From Phototrophicus methaneseepsis (GTDB taxonomy: Bacteria > Chloroflexota > Anaerolineae > Aggregatilineales > Phototrophicaceae): a DNA stretch of 64,000 nt. The notes under the pieces are model-generated. The model saw only the letters and a list, made by a program, of their open reading frames with translations, ran no database searches and was not told the origin of the DNA. Location: positions 5,208,001-5,272,000 of the forward strand of contig NZ_CP062983.1 in the NCBI RefSeq assembly GCF_015500095.1. The letters run 5' to 3'. The translations under genes and the position numbers were made by a program. This document shows, in pieces, positions 1 to 11,913 of this stretch (its first letter is position 1; the number at the start of each line of letters is the position of its first letter).

Positions 1-27
1 CTGATTAGCACATCGTTACTGTGTTTT

Positions 28-468
28 CTATCTGATTTTCTGTTGATGATTCTGATTTCTAACCTGATAAGCAGTTTCCTCAGTATCGTCGCTTAGAAGG
101 TCATGATCATTCAAAGCGTCATTATCGCTTAGGCGGCCATAATAGTTCTCAATGATTTCTTCGTCGGCACCATACTGCTGTATCGCGCTCATAATATCCC
201 GATCTTTGGCTTCCAATAGGCGCATGACAACCAGATGACCGAGCAAGAATAACGTCAGAACGACCGAAACCGTGATGCGATCCGAGAAGAATGTGCTATA
301 AAAGCCTGTACCCTGCACTGCATAGGATGTAAACCAGTTAGCCCACACAGTAAACTGTATCGCCAGTGACAATATAAAATGTATTGTAAAGACCATCCGC
401 CGACGGTGATAGCGCTCAATCACATGTAAGGCATTCAGCAAATTACGCTTGGGTTTGTTCTGAGACAT
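28..468 (-). CDS. small two-helix membrane protein
   Basis: Encodes 146 residues. A basic N-terminus (residues 1-24) is followed by two hydrophobic segments at about 25-48 and 65-82, separated by a short aromatic loop; this resembles the 2TM-domain family of unknown function. The C-terminal 60 residues are acidic and probably cytoplasmic. The ATG has a GGAGG five bases upstream, so the start is secure. No partner is evident: the next gene is an acetyltransferase in the same direction about 100 bp upstream. The function is unknown. Confidence 0.6.
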   Translation of the reverse strand: MSQNKPKRNLLNALHVIERYHRRRMVFTIHFILSLAIQFTVWANWFTSYAVQGTGFYSTFFSDRITVSVVLTLFLLGHLVVMRLLEAKDRDIMSAIQQYGADEEIIENYYGRLSDNDALNDHDLLSDDTEETAYQVRNQNHQQKIR

Positions 469-566
469 CCTGTCCTCCCAGATTATCGACTTCTAAACCT
501 CATTGTGACGTTATTCTTTGAGGCATGTCAACAAACACTTTATTTGCGCTCTATATAGTGAATCCA

Positions 567-1016
567 TCACTCCAGATCGTAGTAGAAACTGAGGCCATGC
601 CGTTTGAAGCCCAACTGATCGTAAAAACGGTGGGCATCGACGCGCTTGGCATTGCTCGTCAGGATGATCTTCTCGCAGCCTGCTGACCGCGCCCGGTCTA
701 TCGCGAAGGCGATTAACTGCTTACCGATTCCTTGACCGCGCAAGCTGCTATCAACAACCACGTTATTAATCTGGGCGGATATACCTGCATTGTGCGCCAA
801 TTGCTGGATGATCAGCATGGTGAACATAGCGCGCGGCTCGCCATTGATGACAGCCACATAAATTTCGTGATAGCGGTTGTTCTGGATGCTCACAAAGGCC
901 CTTTCCAGCGTTTCCAGCGTGAGCGGTTCATCATTGCCCAGGTCCATCTGCATGAGCAGTTCGCGCATAGCGGGGATGTCACGGTGGGCGGCCGTGCGGA
1001 ATGTGATGTCGAGCAT
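567..1016 (-). CDS. GNAT family N-acetyltransferase
   Basis: 149 residues with the standard GNAT fold. The acetyl-CoA loop Q/R-x-x-G-x-G/A is visible as RGQGIGKQL at about residues 92-100, preceded by the beta-4 strand (INNVVVDSSLRG). The C-terminus has the usual HRFYDQLGFKRHG motif. The family transfers an acetyl group from acetyl-CoA to an amine; the substrate cannot be told. The length is normal and a GGAG lies 12 bases before the ATG. The gene is divergent from the large membrane protein that follows. Confidence 0.85.
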   Translation of the reverse strand: MLDITFRTAAHRDIPAMRELLMQMDLGNDEPLTLETLERAFVSIQNNRYHEIYVAVINGEPRAMFTMLIIQQLAHNAGISAQINNVVVDSSLRGQGIGKQLIAFAIDRARSAGCEKIILTSNAKRVDAHRFYDQLGFKRHGLSFYYDLE

Positions 1017-1148
1017 AGCGGATAATATCTCCTGTGTACGGCAGCAGTATAGCGCCTTTATCGTGGGTGTGCCCTACTCAGCTTGTGGGGCCTGGGCTAC
1101 AATCGCGAGCGCATATTCACCCGATAGAACCGACCCGGAGACGACTTT

Positions 1149-3608
1149 ATGCGCCGATTTTTGCGCCTGCATGTGCCGGTAATTGCCTTATTCTTCGCTG
1201 TAGCCCTGTTGATTACATTCCCAGCCGTGTTACAAGCGACGACGCACTTCATCGGTGGCGATACCAGCGACAGCACAGAAGTCGCGCGGCATATGTGGTG
1301 GTTTACGCACAGCCTGCGCACCGGGCAAGACTTCTTCTATCAGAGCAACCTGGGCTACCCGGATGGCTTCAGCAGTAAAGTGTTTCTCTCCGTGCCGCTA
1401 TACGTGCTGCCGATGGGCCTATTCGCCTTCGTGATGCCGCTGGCGCTGGCGTTTAACCTGCATATCTGGTTGACGATGGCGCTCAATGGCTGGGCGATGT
1501 TTCTACTGGCACGCGATCGCCTGCAAAGCACCTCTATTTATCCGGCCCTGCTAGCCGGGCTGATTTTCATGGCGGCACCTGTCTTTCAGGGGCATATCGC
1601 GGACGGACACAGCGGCCTGATTGTTATGTGGCCGTTCCCGCTGTATCTGCTGGCGCTGTTTAAGCTGGTAGAAGCGCCTCGTCTGGATTGGCGCTGGTTG
1701 GCGCTCGCTGTACTGTTCTTCTTCTTGGCCCCCATGGGCCACATCTTGCAGAGCATCTACGTTTTACTGCCGCTGAGCGGCTTATTCTGGCTGGCACGCG
1801 TTTACCTGCGCGATTGGCGCGGCGCTGGTCGGGTGCTACTCGTCGGCATCATTGGCCTTGGCATTTATGGCCTGTATCTGCTGCCCGTCGTCGAAGAAAC
1901 CCTGGCGGAATCCGCATACAGCGATACAGGCGGCTATGTGCAGTACAGCCTGGATGCGCTGGGGATTGTAACGCCTTCGTTCTTCAACCCGGTATTTGAC
2001 CTGCTGCTGAGCTATCCCAGGCGGGTACTCGGCACAAATCTGACGGAAGGCTCAGCTTATATCGGCCTGATCGTCGCGCTGCTGGCAATTATGGGCGTAT
2101 GGCGTGGCAAAGGTCGGGCGCGTTGGTGGCTGCTGGTCGCGGTAGTGAGCTGGGTGCTGGCACTCGGCCCTGTGCTGAAGCTCTTCGACCAGCCTATGAC
2201 GCTCAATGCAGGCGACGGCTACCAAACTTATATCACGCTGCCATGGGCATTCTTACAGAACTTACCCGGCTTCAGCATTGCGCGCACGCCGGGGCGCTTC
2301 ACTTTCGGGCTGGCTTTAGCGCTGGCGATGCTGGCTGGTTATGGCGCCAAAGCGCTCTTTGAGTGGGCCCGGTTACAAGGCGCAGCAACCAGAGACGTTA
2401 CCAGAGGCGATATATCAGGGGCACGCCGCACACCACGCCTCACAATGGTATTTGTAGCCCTGGCTGCGGTCATCCTGTTTGAGTACCAATTCTTCTGGCC
2501 CATGCCAACCCGCTCCGCAGAGATACCGCGGGCCGTGGTTGATCTGCATCAGCGTGACGATGTGCGCGCCGTGTTCAATGTGCCGTATCAGCACTTGCTG
2601 GCCGCGAAGGATGCGCTCTTGCTGCAAACAGCGCACCAGCTACCCCTCATTGCCGGGCAGGTCTCGCGAACCACTCCTGTCAATCCAGCCAAGTTAGCAA
2701 TCTTGCAAGAGACGCTCAACCCCGCCCTATTAAGAGAAGTCGGCGCGGATGTCGTCATCTTCCATAAAGAGCGCGCGGCAGAAATTGACCAGTATGATGT
2801 GCTGGCAAATCGCTTAAGCACACAATTGGGCACACCCATTTATGAAGATGAACAAATCGCCATCTTCAATGTGTCGGATGACGAGACACTGCCGCAATAT
2901 GTGGTCAGCGATGCGGTACCACGCCCGGTCATCGTCGAAAATACGTTGAATACCTATCTTTATGTGAGTGAACCCGGCTGGCTGACGCTGAAGCAAGATA
3001 TGACATCAGAAGGGCTGATGCTGCGTGAATCGCTGGATGGGACATCCATACACACCTATGATGCCCCTGAACAAAACGCATATACGACCTATGTGCCGCT
3101 TTTGATGCCCGGCTTCCACACATTGACGTATACCCTGGAGCCAGCCTGTCCGGCTCGTTATGATGACGCGCTGCAATGCCGCAGCATCACCTTAGCAGAA
3201 GCAGACATCACATGGACGCCAGCCCCGCCGTCAGACCCCATTGCGTTTGAAGGCAATATAACCCTGGCAAGCTCTCAGCAGCAAGAAGATGGCGCGTTCA
3301 CATTGTGGTGGCAGTTCGACGCCCCGATAGATGATCATATGGTGCGCTTTGTGCACGTGGTCGATGAAACCGGCACGCCCATCTGGCAAAATGACGCGCC
3401 TCTGGGGACCTTCCAGGCAGGGGAAACATGGGTCGAAGCTGTGCCACTCCCAACGGCAGATGAGATCGAACCGGGTACGTATGCCATACGTGCGGGTTGG
3501 TATCGGCTGGATGATGCGGGCACATTGACCAACTTAGTCGTCCTGAATGGCCCTAACGAGCGCGAAGCCTCTGCTGAAATTGGCACACTCACGTTACCCG
3601 GTTCATGA
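1149..3608 (+). CDS. large polytopic membrane protein, YfhO/GT-C-like
   Basis: 819 residues. The first ~460 contain roughly 11-12 hydrophobic helices, beginning with a signal-anchor-like helix at 5-27; the remaining ~350 form a soluble, probably extracytoplasmic domain of beta-rich character. This plan (many helices, a first loop with a His/Asp-rich segment, a large external C-terminal domain) is that of GT-C type glycosyltransferases and YfhO-like proteins, which use lipid-linked sugars. I see no decisive catalytic motif, so the assignment stays at fold level. GGAG precedes the ATG by 8 bases. No operon partner is present. Confidence 0.6.
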   Translation: MRRFLRLHVPVIALFFAVALLITFPAVLQATTHFIGGDTSDSTEVARHMWWFTHSLRTGQDFFYQSNLGYPDGFSSKVFLSVPLYVLPMGLFAFVMPLALAFNLHIWLTMALNGWAMFLLARDRLQSTSIYPALLAGLIFMAAPVFQGHIADGHSGLIVMWPFPLYLLALFKLVEAPRLDWRWLALAVLFFFLAPMGHILQSIYVLLPLSGLFWLARVYLRDWRGAGRVLLVGIIGLGIYGLYLLPVVEETLAESAYSDTGGYVQYSLDALGIVTPSFFNPVFDLLLSYPRRVLGTNLTEGSAYIGLIVALLAIMGVWRGKGRARWWLLVAVVSWVLALGPVLKLFDQPMTLNAGDGYQTYITLPWAFLQNLPGFSIARTPGRFTFGLALALAMLAGYGAKALFEWARLQGAATRDVTRGDISGARRTPRLTMVFVALAAVILFEYQFFWPMPTRSAEIPRAVVDLHQRDDVRAVFNVPYQHLLAAKDALLLQTAHQLPLIAGQVSRTTPVNPAKLAILQETLNPALLREVGADVVIFHKERAAEIDQYDVLANRLSTQLGTPIYEDEQIAIFNVSDDETLPQYVVSDAVPRPVIVENTLNTYLYVSEPGWLTLKQDMTSEGLMLRESLDGTSIHTYDAPEQNAYTTYVPLLMPGFHTLTYTLEPACPARYDDALQCRSITLAEADITWTPAPPSDPIAFEGNITLASSQQQEDGAFTLWWQFDAPIDDHMVRFVHVVDETGTPIWQNDAPLGTFQAGETWVEAVPLPTADEIEPGTYAIRAGWYRLDDAGTLTNLVVLNGPNEREASAEIGTLTLPGS

Positions 3609-3627
3609 CCGCTAATTAGGAGAGAAT

Positions 3628-5693
<2,066 letters not shown>

Positions 5694-6058
5694 GATACCT
5701 GCTCTCCCAGCACCCCAAAAGCACAGCCATTCAATTTCATTTAAATGATGTGTATTGGTAAATTGGTCAACTAACTCTTAATACGCGCTGGGGCAGGTAT
5801 TTGTTTTATTTTCGTGGAAATTATGGAGAAATAGACCCCTATACAACCCTACCGTATAGGCCGATAGCTAGGCCCTATAGTAAATCCTTTATAACCTTCA
5901 CAGAATGCCACCAAGGCCAGCATATGAATAACGAACTTTGCTTATGGTTTATTACATTTATAAGTTAATATTTTATTAAAGTAATCACTATTAAAAGATA
6001 ATTAATAGCATTATATAATCTGAAAGCCATCACGTCAGATTATGCTAGGGGGATTGCT
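5694..6058. other. AT-rich divergent intergenic region
   Basis: 365 bases between the divergent MFS and FG-GAP genes, clearly richer in A+T than the neighbours. It holds a TATAAT at 6013-6018 suited to the plus-strand gene, and a 7-bp hairpin (cctatac / gtatagg) at 5838-5860 with further tatagg-type repeats around it, possibly an operator. No open frame with a ribosome site was found. Confidence 0.4.
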
Positions 6059-7891
6059 ATGCCTAAGAAGACATTCTTGCTTTCGTGCATCAGCATCATT
6101 TTAGTGAGCTTGATGCTATTTACCGGGAGCGTTCGTGCATCTGCCGTCATCGCCTTCACACAACTCAGCCAACCGTTCACCAACGCACGCCCCAGCCTCG
6201 ATGTTGAAATTGCCGATCTCAACGGTGATGGGCATTTAGACGCATTTGTCGTAAATCAAAATGCGCCTAATTATGTCTATTTTGGCCAGGGGAATGGCAC
6301 CTTTACCCAGGGGTCGCAGGCCATTGGCAACGATACTAGCCGCGATGTGGCACTCAGCGACCTCGATCTCGATGGGGATATTGACGCCGCCATTGCCAAT
6401 GGGGGCAACGGTGTGCTCAATATATGGCACAATAATGGCCTTGGGACGTTTACAAACGTGCAAAATGTCGTCACAGGGTACAACGGCTTTGGCATTGCCG
6501 CTGGGCAAATAGATACAGATATTTATCCTGACATTTTCTTGGCCAATGAACGTAATGGCGCCGGAACAATCCCGCATCCGAATCTCTTTTTCCGTAATCA
6601 GGGCAATGGCACGTTTTCACTCACGAGCCAGTTGCTCAATGATATGGGTGCCAACACAGACGTCGAGTTAGATGACTACGATGGCGACGGTGATCTGGAT
6701 GCCATTGTCGTAGGTAACAACACATCCTATTCCCCAACATATCTCTGGGATAACGATGGCAATGGCACGTTCACACAATCCATGCAATCGCTCAGCACCG
6801 TAACAGGGACATTTTCTGGCTATTCCTCATATAGTATCTCCCTGGCGGACTTGAATAATGATGGCTTGCAGGATGCCTTCCTGACAAATGGGTCTAATCA
6901 GCCTAATACTGTCTGGTTTGGTCAAGGCAATATGTCCGGATTTATGAACAGCGGCCAACTGCTGGGCAGTTCATTCAGCATGACCAGTGCCCTCGCAGAT
7001 ATTGACGGCGACGGCGATGTTGACGCCTTCATTGCTAACAATGGCCAACCGAATGAAGTCTGGATAAACGACGGCAACGGCTATTTTACGGATAGTGGCC
7101 TCAGGCTCGGCGGTAACTCGACTAGCTTTGGCGTTGGCATGGGGGATTTTGATGAAGACGGCGATCCCGACGCCTTCATTGCAGAGTTCGGCGCGGTGAA
7201 TACAGTCTGGCTCAACGAATCTTTTACACCAACGCCCACACCAACCAATACACCCACAATCACAAATACACCAACGGCAACCAGTACACCGACAGAAACC
7301 AGCACGCCCACGCTGACGGAGACACCTACAGCGACACTCACACCCAGTGAGACGCCAACTTATACGCCGACGTATACGCCAACAGAAACGGTTACGCCAA
7401 GTATCACGACGACCTTTACATCAACGGCCACCTATACGCCAACCATGACGTTTACGCCGTCGGATACACCGACCGTCACACCAACAGTCACATCGAGCTA
7501 TACGCCGTCGCCCTCAGCCACGCCAATCCCCACGCTGACGCTTTCGCCAACAGCAAGCTACCCACCTTATCAAGGTTTAACGGCCTGCTGGATCCAGCAT
7601 GTTAATGGCAGTGGGGGTACACAATGGCGCGTTACAAATCCAAACCCGGTGCCGATTTCAACCAATCCTGAGGTCAAGCTGCGTTACAACTGGGCCAGTT
7701 ATGACAGCTTCAACGCAACGGGCACCATCAAACAGTCCGCACAAAGTTGGGACAATACCATCCTGAATCCGCTGAACACACCCTACTCACTCAGCTTGAG
7801 ATTGGAGTGGTTCCTGGTCATTGGTGGTCAGCCAACGCCTATTTTGGGTTCGCTCATTGTCAACGCGGATAGTACGGGGGCCTGCTCATAA
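6059..7891 (+). CDS. secreted FG-GAP/VCBS repeat protein with Thr/Pro linker
   Basis: 610 residues. A signal peptide (residues 1-29, ending VRASA) precedes about six FG-GAP/VCBS repeats (residues 35-390), each carrying a calcium-binding D-x-N/D-G-D-x-D loop such as [18 protein letters not shown] and DFDEDGDPD, which should fold as a beta-propeller. Residues ~392-508 are a Thr/Pro-rich linker, and the last ~95 residues form a compact domain starting CWIQH and ending with a Cys. It is an exported, probably calcium-binding surface protein; the ligand is unknown. The gene stands alone between a divergent promoter region and a strong terminator. Confidence 0.85.
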   Translation: MPKKTFLLSCISIILVSLMLFTGSVRASAVIAFTQLSQPFTNARPSLDVEIADLNGDGHLDAFVVNQNAPNYVYFGQGNGTFTQGSQAIGNDTSRDVALSDLDLDGDIDAAIANGGNGVLNIWHNNGLGTFTNVQNVVTGYNGFGIAAGQIDTDIYPDIFLANERNGAGTIPHPNLFFRNQGNGTFSLTSQLLNDMGANTDVELDDYDGDGDLDAIVVGNNTSYSPTYLWDNDGNGTFTQSMQSLSTVTGTFSGYSSYSISLADLNNDGLQDAFLTNGSNQPNTVWFGQGNMSGFMNSGQLLGSSFSMTSALADIDGDGDVDAFIANNGQPNEVWINDGNGYFTDSGLRLGGNSTSFGVGMGDFDEDGDPDAFIAEFGAVNTVWLNESFTPTPTPTNTPTITNTPTATSTPTETSTPTLTETPTATLTPSETPTYTPTYTPTETVTPSITTTFTSTATYTPTMTFTPSDTPTVTPTVTSSYTPSPSATPIPTLTLSPTASYPPYQGLTACWIQHVNGSGGTQWRVTNPNPVPISTNPEVKLRYNWASYDSFNATGTIKQSAQSWDNTILNPLNTPYSLSLRLEWFLVIGGQPTPILGSLIVNADSTGACS

Positions 7892-7927
7892 AACGGCAGT
7901 CACTCATCAGGGGAGCCCTATAAAGCT

Positions 7928-7964
7928 AAGCGGCACAGGTAACATACTATCTGTGCCGCTTTTT
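7928..7964 (+). terminator. terminator after the FG-GAP gene
   Basis: A perfect 11-bp stem (aagcggcacag / ctgtgccgctt) with a 12-base loop and a TTTTT tail, 37 bases past the stop codon. Confidence 0.9.
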
Positions 7965-8004
7965 AGCCTGAGCTACCTTAAAGATGCTACGCCATAAAAA
8001 GACG

Positions 8005-9495
8005 CTACGCCATAAAGTCGGTGCCGCGCATCTCCATCGGCATACCGAATATCTGGATCGCCGCAAACATCATCACCAGCAAAAGCAGCGCCCACGGCAG
8101 CAATCCCAATAGACCATCACGCTTGTATAGGCGCAGGGCGGCTTTCTGGGCGATGATCATGCTCCAGGCAAAGCCACCGACCAGTGCAACCACCTGTAAA
8201 GCACCGATAAACTCCGCAGAAGGCGCAGCACTAAAACGCGCCCAATCACCTACCTGGCCGAAGAACTCTTGCAGCACAGGGATAATCGAAAGCGGGGCAA
8301 TCAGGAAGTGGAAGCTGTAATGTGCAAACCAGATGCCTGCGCCCAGCGGCACAAAAGCCGGTGCGAAGGCCGCGACCGTATGGCGGAGGCTGATGCTGCG
8401 CCCGTTGCGCGTCAGCAAGCGGGAAAGCGTCCCGGCCAGCATAGCAGAGCCAAACGGCAGCAAAATATTCCCCACACCAAAGATGAGCACCAAAGCTACG
8501 AACTCGCTCTGAATGCCGATTGTCTCCCTCAGCCAATCCATGAGGTCGAATACAGGCGGCACCATACCAAAGGCGTTACTCAGGCCCATAAAGGCCAGCG
8601 CAATCACCAACAGCGAGACATCCCAACGCTGCGACCACGCCCCGGCTTGATGGAGTTCCCGCCCTGGCTGGCGAATAAAGAGGCCAACGTTATCATGCGG
8701 GCACGCACGGGCACAATCCAGGCAGTAGACGCAATCCAGATTGCTCTTTAGCTGCGGTGGGAATAATTCCGTGCCACAACCCAGCACACCATTTGGACTA
8801 TGCACCACCTCTTTTTGCACAGTTCCGCCACTGGCAACAGGGATCTCATCAACGCGGATGGTCGTTTGGGGGGCATAGCTGCCATTGATGCACTCCTTGC
8901 CGACGCAGTGCGCACATATATTGGCATCATGCACGCCAATCTGGGATGGGGCAGCGGTAGCATAGACGAAGTTAAAGGTCCCTAAGGGGCAGACGTACTT
9001 ACAAAATGCAGATTCCGTAAAAACCAGTTCCAGCACAAAAGAAGCCGCAAAATAACCCACAATCACCCAGGCCGTGAGCAGCGGCGAAGCCCATAAATCC
9101 AGCCATTCATACAAGAAGAAAATCACGAACAGGCCAGCAATCGCCAGCCACTTATTGCGGAGCACCTTTGGAAAGCGACGACCTCGCTTACTGAGCCGCC
9201 GCGCAAGCGTGCGCGTCACGGTGAAGGGACAGCCCATACAAAACAGATTGCCTGCAATGAGCAGCGCGATAATCACCAGCCCGCGATAATGGACCCAGGG
9301 CGCGACTGTCGCCAGATTGCGCGAAGCAAGGCTCGGCCCTGTGAAGCCATCAATCAGCAAAAGCACAGCCACGAGGAAAAAAGGACCTTGCAGCAGCAAA
9401 CGGCCCCGAGGATGTTTGAGTAAGCGCCCAAGCAGCGGAATCCGCAATACATCAACGGCACTACGAGGACGATAAAGAGGTGTTCGATTAGCCAT
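8005..9495 (-). CDS. FixG/NapH-like polyferredoxin membrane protein
   Basis: 496 residues from the ATG at 9495 (the frame runs on to 9537 without support). About eight membrane helices flank a ferredoxin section. Cysteine clusters visible are FCMGCPF, FCKYVCPLG, CAHCVGKEC and the full 4Fe-4S pattern C-x2-C-x2-C-x3-C-P (CVYCLDCARACP). This is the NapH/FixG/RdxA layout, in which the protein passes electrons across the membrane, in FixG's case for copper reduction during cbb3 oxidase maturation. Its upstream neighbours encode a FixH+PCu(A)C lipoprotein and a membrane protein, which supports a copper or oxidase-related job. The C-terminal half has extra helices beyond FixG. Confidence 0.8.
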   Translation of the reverse strand: MANRTPLYRPRSAVDVLRIPLLGRLLKHPRGRLLLQGPFFLVAVLLLIDGFTGPSLASRNLATVAPWVHYRGLVIIALLIAGNLFCMGCPFTVTRTLARRLSKRGRRFPKVLRNKWLAIAGLFVIFFLYEWLDLWASPLLTAWVIVGYFAASFVLELVFTESAFCKYVCPLGTFNFVYATAAPSQIGVHDANICAHCVGKECINGSYAPQTTIRVDEIPVASGGTVQKEVVHSPNGVLGCGTELFPPQLKSNLDCVYCLDCARACPHDNVGLFIRQPGRELHQAGAWSQRWDVSLLVIALAFMGLSNAFGMVPPVFDLMDWLRETIGIQSEFVALVLIFGVGNILLPFGSAMLAGTLSRLLTRNGRSISLRHTVAAFAPAFVPLGAGIWFAHYSFHFLIAPLSIIPVLQEFFGQVGDWARFSAAPSAEFIGALQVVALVGGFAWSMIIAQKAALRLYKRDGLLGLLPWALLLLVMMFAAIQIFGMPMEMRGTDFMA

Positions 9496-9508
9496 AAGCA
9501 CAAACCAT

Positions 9509-9543
9509 GAAAAATATAAGGGCGCAGCCTGCGCCACGCCCTT
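9509..9543 (-). terminator. possible intercistronic terminator
   Basis: A 7-bp stem (aagggcg / cgccctt) with an inner GC pairing is followed on the minus strand by ATATTTTTC. It lies between the PCu(A)C lipoprotein and the FixG-like gene and ends only 14 bases before the latter's start, so it may attenuate rather than end transcription. Confidence 0.45.
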
Positions 9544-9588
9544 TACATGACGTACAACTCAACATGAGCTACAAATACAACGTAAAAC

Positions 9589-10578
9589 TTAGCTTTCTGC
9601 TGTGGGGGAAGGTTCCATCTCTTCGGACATGTCCATATCGCCCATGTCATCACTGGAACTATCACCCGCCAGGGCTGGACGTACCCACGCCCCACCAATG
9701 CTGATGTCGCCTGCGGTAACGGCTTCGCCCACTTCCGGCGCTTCGTCCTGAACAGGCGCAACAATTTCTGCTTCATTGCCGGATTCAAATGTCAGCGTCA
9801 GGGTGACAGTATCACCAGGCATCAGGTCGCGCGTCAGCCCCATGAACATCATATGCATCCCGCCCGGCTCAAGGCTGGCTGTTTCGCCAGCAGGCACAAC
9901 GATGCTGCCGATTTCGACCATACTCGCCATATCATCTTCGATACGCGTCTCATGGATTTGCACCACATCGGCAAAATCAGCGGCGACACTGACGAGTGCA
10001 TCATCTTCTTCGCCATTATTGGTAAGCTGGAGATAGCCTCCTGTGGTCGAGCTACCTGTAGCAAGCTCACCCATAGCCATATCGTCCATGTTATGTTCGC
10101 CCATGTCATCATCTGCGGATTCTGCATCCGATGCTGCATCCGACATATCCGTGTCGCTCATATCATCATCGGACATATCATCATCGGACATATCCATATC
10201 GCCATCGAGCGTATACTCAAATTCCTGGCTCACAACCGTATCATCAGCCAGCGTGGCCTGCACAGTGATGATCCAGTCACCTGCCATCGTCCATTCGAAG
10301 TCGGTCTCATAGACGCCTTCTTCGCCACCTTCAATCGTGCGTATCACAGGTTGCATACCGGCATGAGTCATATCACCGCGCACTTCGACAGTGGCATCAT
10401 TGACAGGTTCCTCACCCTGCAGCAGCGTCACAGTCAGCACAGCATCGCCAACGGCTGGTGGTACCGGGTCCATTGCCAGATCAATATCGACATTGGCATC
10501 CTGGGGTGCTTCTGCTTCCTGACGACATCCGACGAGCATCATACCAACGACTATGAATAACAAGAGGGTTTTCTTCAC
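9589..10578 (-). CDS. lipoprotein with FixH/YtkA-like domain and PCu(A)C copper domain
   Basis: 329 residues. The signal peptide ends in a lipobox (MLVGC, Cys18). Residues ~35-125 form an Ig-like FixH/YtkA domain (VTLLQGEEPVNDATVEV...THAGM). An Asp/Met/Ser-rich run (127-170) follows, then a PCu(A)C domain (~178-275) whose copper ligands fit the family pattern exactly: His209, Met220, His242, Met244 (H-x10-M-x21-H-x-M). PCu(A)C proteins deliver Cu(I) to the CuA site of cytochrome oxidase. The strand DISIGGAWVRPA, normally the start of a PCu(A)C domain, is instead at 291-302, after the core. The Met-rich tail may also bind copper. Confidence 0.85.
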   Translation of the reverse strand: MKKTLLLFIVVGMMLVGCRQEAEAPQDANVDIDLAMDPVPPAVGDAVLTVTLLQGEEPVNDATVEVRGDMTHAGMQPVIRTIEGGEEGVYETDFEWTMAGDWIITVQATLADDTVVSQEFEYTLDGDMDMSDDDMSDDDMSDTDMSDAASDAESADDDMGEHNMDDMAMGELATGSSTTGGYLQLTNNGEEDDALVSVAADFADVVQIHETRIEDDMASMVEIGSIVVPAGETASLEPGGMHMMFMGLTRDLMPGDTVTLTLTFESGNEAEIVAPVQDEAPEVGEAVTAGDISIGGAWVRPALAGDSSSDDMGDMDMSEEMEPSPTAES

Positions 10579-10659
10579 ATCAAATACCTTTGAGGAACTT
10601 TATTCATGTGTGAATTGTATCACGATCACCTTGAGGTGGTCTATCACCATCGCCATAAG

Positions 10660-11745
10660 CTAATCCGTAGCGGCATTAGGCGGCATAGCAGGCGGGTAGG
10701 CGACAAAACTCAATAAATAACCAAGCACACCAGCCAGCACAGGCGCTCCCAGCCACATATGGATCTCCCACCATAGAAACTGCCCACTGAACTGCTGAAT
10801 CGTAATGAGATAAAGCAAAATAATGGCAAATGGCGCCCCGAAAGCCATCAATCGCAGCCATGCTAAGCGCTGGGGGCTGTTATAACGCCATAACAGGACA
10901 TCACCCACCAATCCAGCCATGAGCATCGGCACGGCCAGCAAAAATTCATATGTGGCATCCAGAGAAAGCCACGTCATCAACAAAACTGTGAGGCACAGCA
11001 TCAGGGTAACCGTACCGAATGGCAGCCGCCAACGTCGCCGCAAAAACAGAATACAGGCCGTCAGCAGCATTGGCGGCACCAATAGCCCCATAATGCCCAT
11101 AGCATCCACAATGCCACGACTACCACCGGGCCGGATACCCACCAGGTAAGTTAAATCTTCCGTGAAATAAGCATAGGCGAGGAAAAATGACAGCAGAGCA
11201 AAAACGCTCGTAACGCTCATGATAGCTGGCAGTAAAAAACGCCATCCACGCTGGCGATAAGGTGTGGCATCCAGCCAGGCAGCGCGGAGAGGGCCCGTCA
11301 TGATGAGCAACGCCCCCGTCATCAGCAGCAAATGCGAAGGACTGAGCAGCGCCTCCAGGTTTTCTTCAAAACCAAAGGTCTCATGCCAGATCATATCCAC
11401 GATACCGGCCCCGCCAAAGATGATAACGCCCAGCAAAGACAATATATAGCCCGGTGGCAGCGCACGCAGCCACTTATAACCGCGCCCAACGTTCACAAAT
11501 TGGGCCAATACCAGCCGCCCACCCGCCAGCGCATACCCGCCGTATAACACAGCATGCCACGGTGTGAAGAAAGAATCATCGACACGGCCATGGTTATGCG
11601 CCCAACCATCCAGGAAAACGCCAAACAGCATCACAGTGCCTAATATCATCATTTGATAGTCAAAGGCAAGGCTGCGCGATGGGGTCGTAGCTTGTGCCCG
11701 TGGTTCCGTCTGGGCGACGCCAAGGGGTTTACTCACGGTGGTCAT
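10660..11745 (-). CDS. polytopic membrane protein of the copper/redox gene set
   Basis: 361 residues from the ATG at 11745, which has AAAGGAG eight bases upstream; the frame extends six codons further without support. About ten hydrophobic helices are visible with short polar loops. Several His residues lie near helix ends (GWAHNHGRVDDSFFTPWHAVLYGGYA, WHETFGFEE, SPSHLLLM), a spacing seen in metal- or heme-handling membrane proteins. I do not recognise a named family. It is the first gene of a same-direction set followed 80 bases later by the FixH/PCu(A)C lipoprotein and then the FixG-like protein, so a role in copper or oxidase assembly is plausible but inferred. Confidence 0.65.
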   Translation of the reverse strand: MTTVSKPLGVAQTEPRAQATTPSRSLAFDYQMMILGTVMLFGVFLDGWAHNHGRVDDSFFTPWHAVLYGGYALAGGRLVLAQFVNVGRGYKWLRALPPGYILSLLGVIIFGGAGIVDMIWHETFGFEENLEALLSPSHLLLMTGALLIMTGPLRAAWLDATPYRQRGWRFLLPAIMSVTSVFALLSFFLAYAYFTEDLTYLVGIRPGGSRGIVDAMGIMGLLVPPMLLTACILFLRRRWRLPFGTVTLMLCLTVLLMTWLSLDATYEFLLAVPMLMAGLVGDVLLWRYNSPQRLAWLRLMAFGAPFAIILLYLITIQQFSGQFLWWEIHMWLGAPVLAGVLGYLLSFVAYPPAMPPNAATD

Positions 11746-11913
11746 AGCGGCTCCTTTCGCCATAGTGTTACCTTCATCATAAGCGAATTTTGCCCATAAG
11801 CGAACTTTGCGTTTTTGTGTCGTTGTTCGATTTACTTTGACTTAGCAGGAGGTTTGATTTACTATCTAAGATAGCCGGATGGCTGAAATCGTAGACTCTT
11901 ACAAAGGATTGTC

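Noticed and set aside
5838-5860. Hairpin upstream of the FG-GAP gene as a riboswitch
   Set aside because: Only a 7-bp stem with no recognisable aptamer core; reported as a possible operator at most.
9509-9543. A firm operon break between the PCu(A)C and FixG-like genes
   Set aside because: The hairpin is short and overlaps the likely ribosome-site region; read-through is just as likely.
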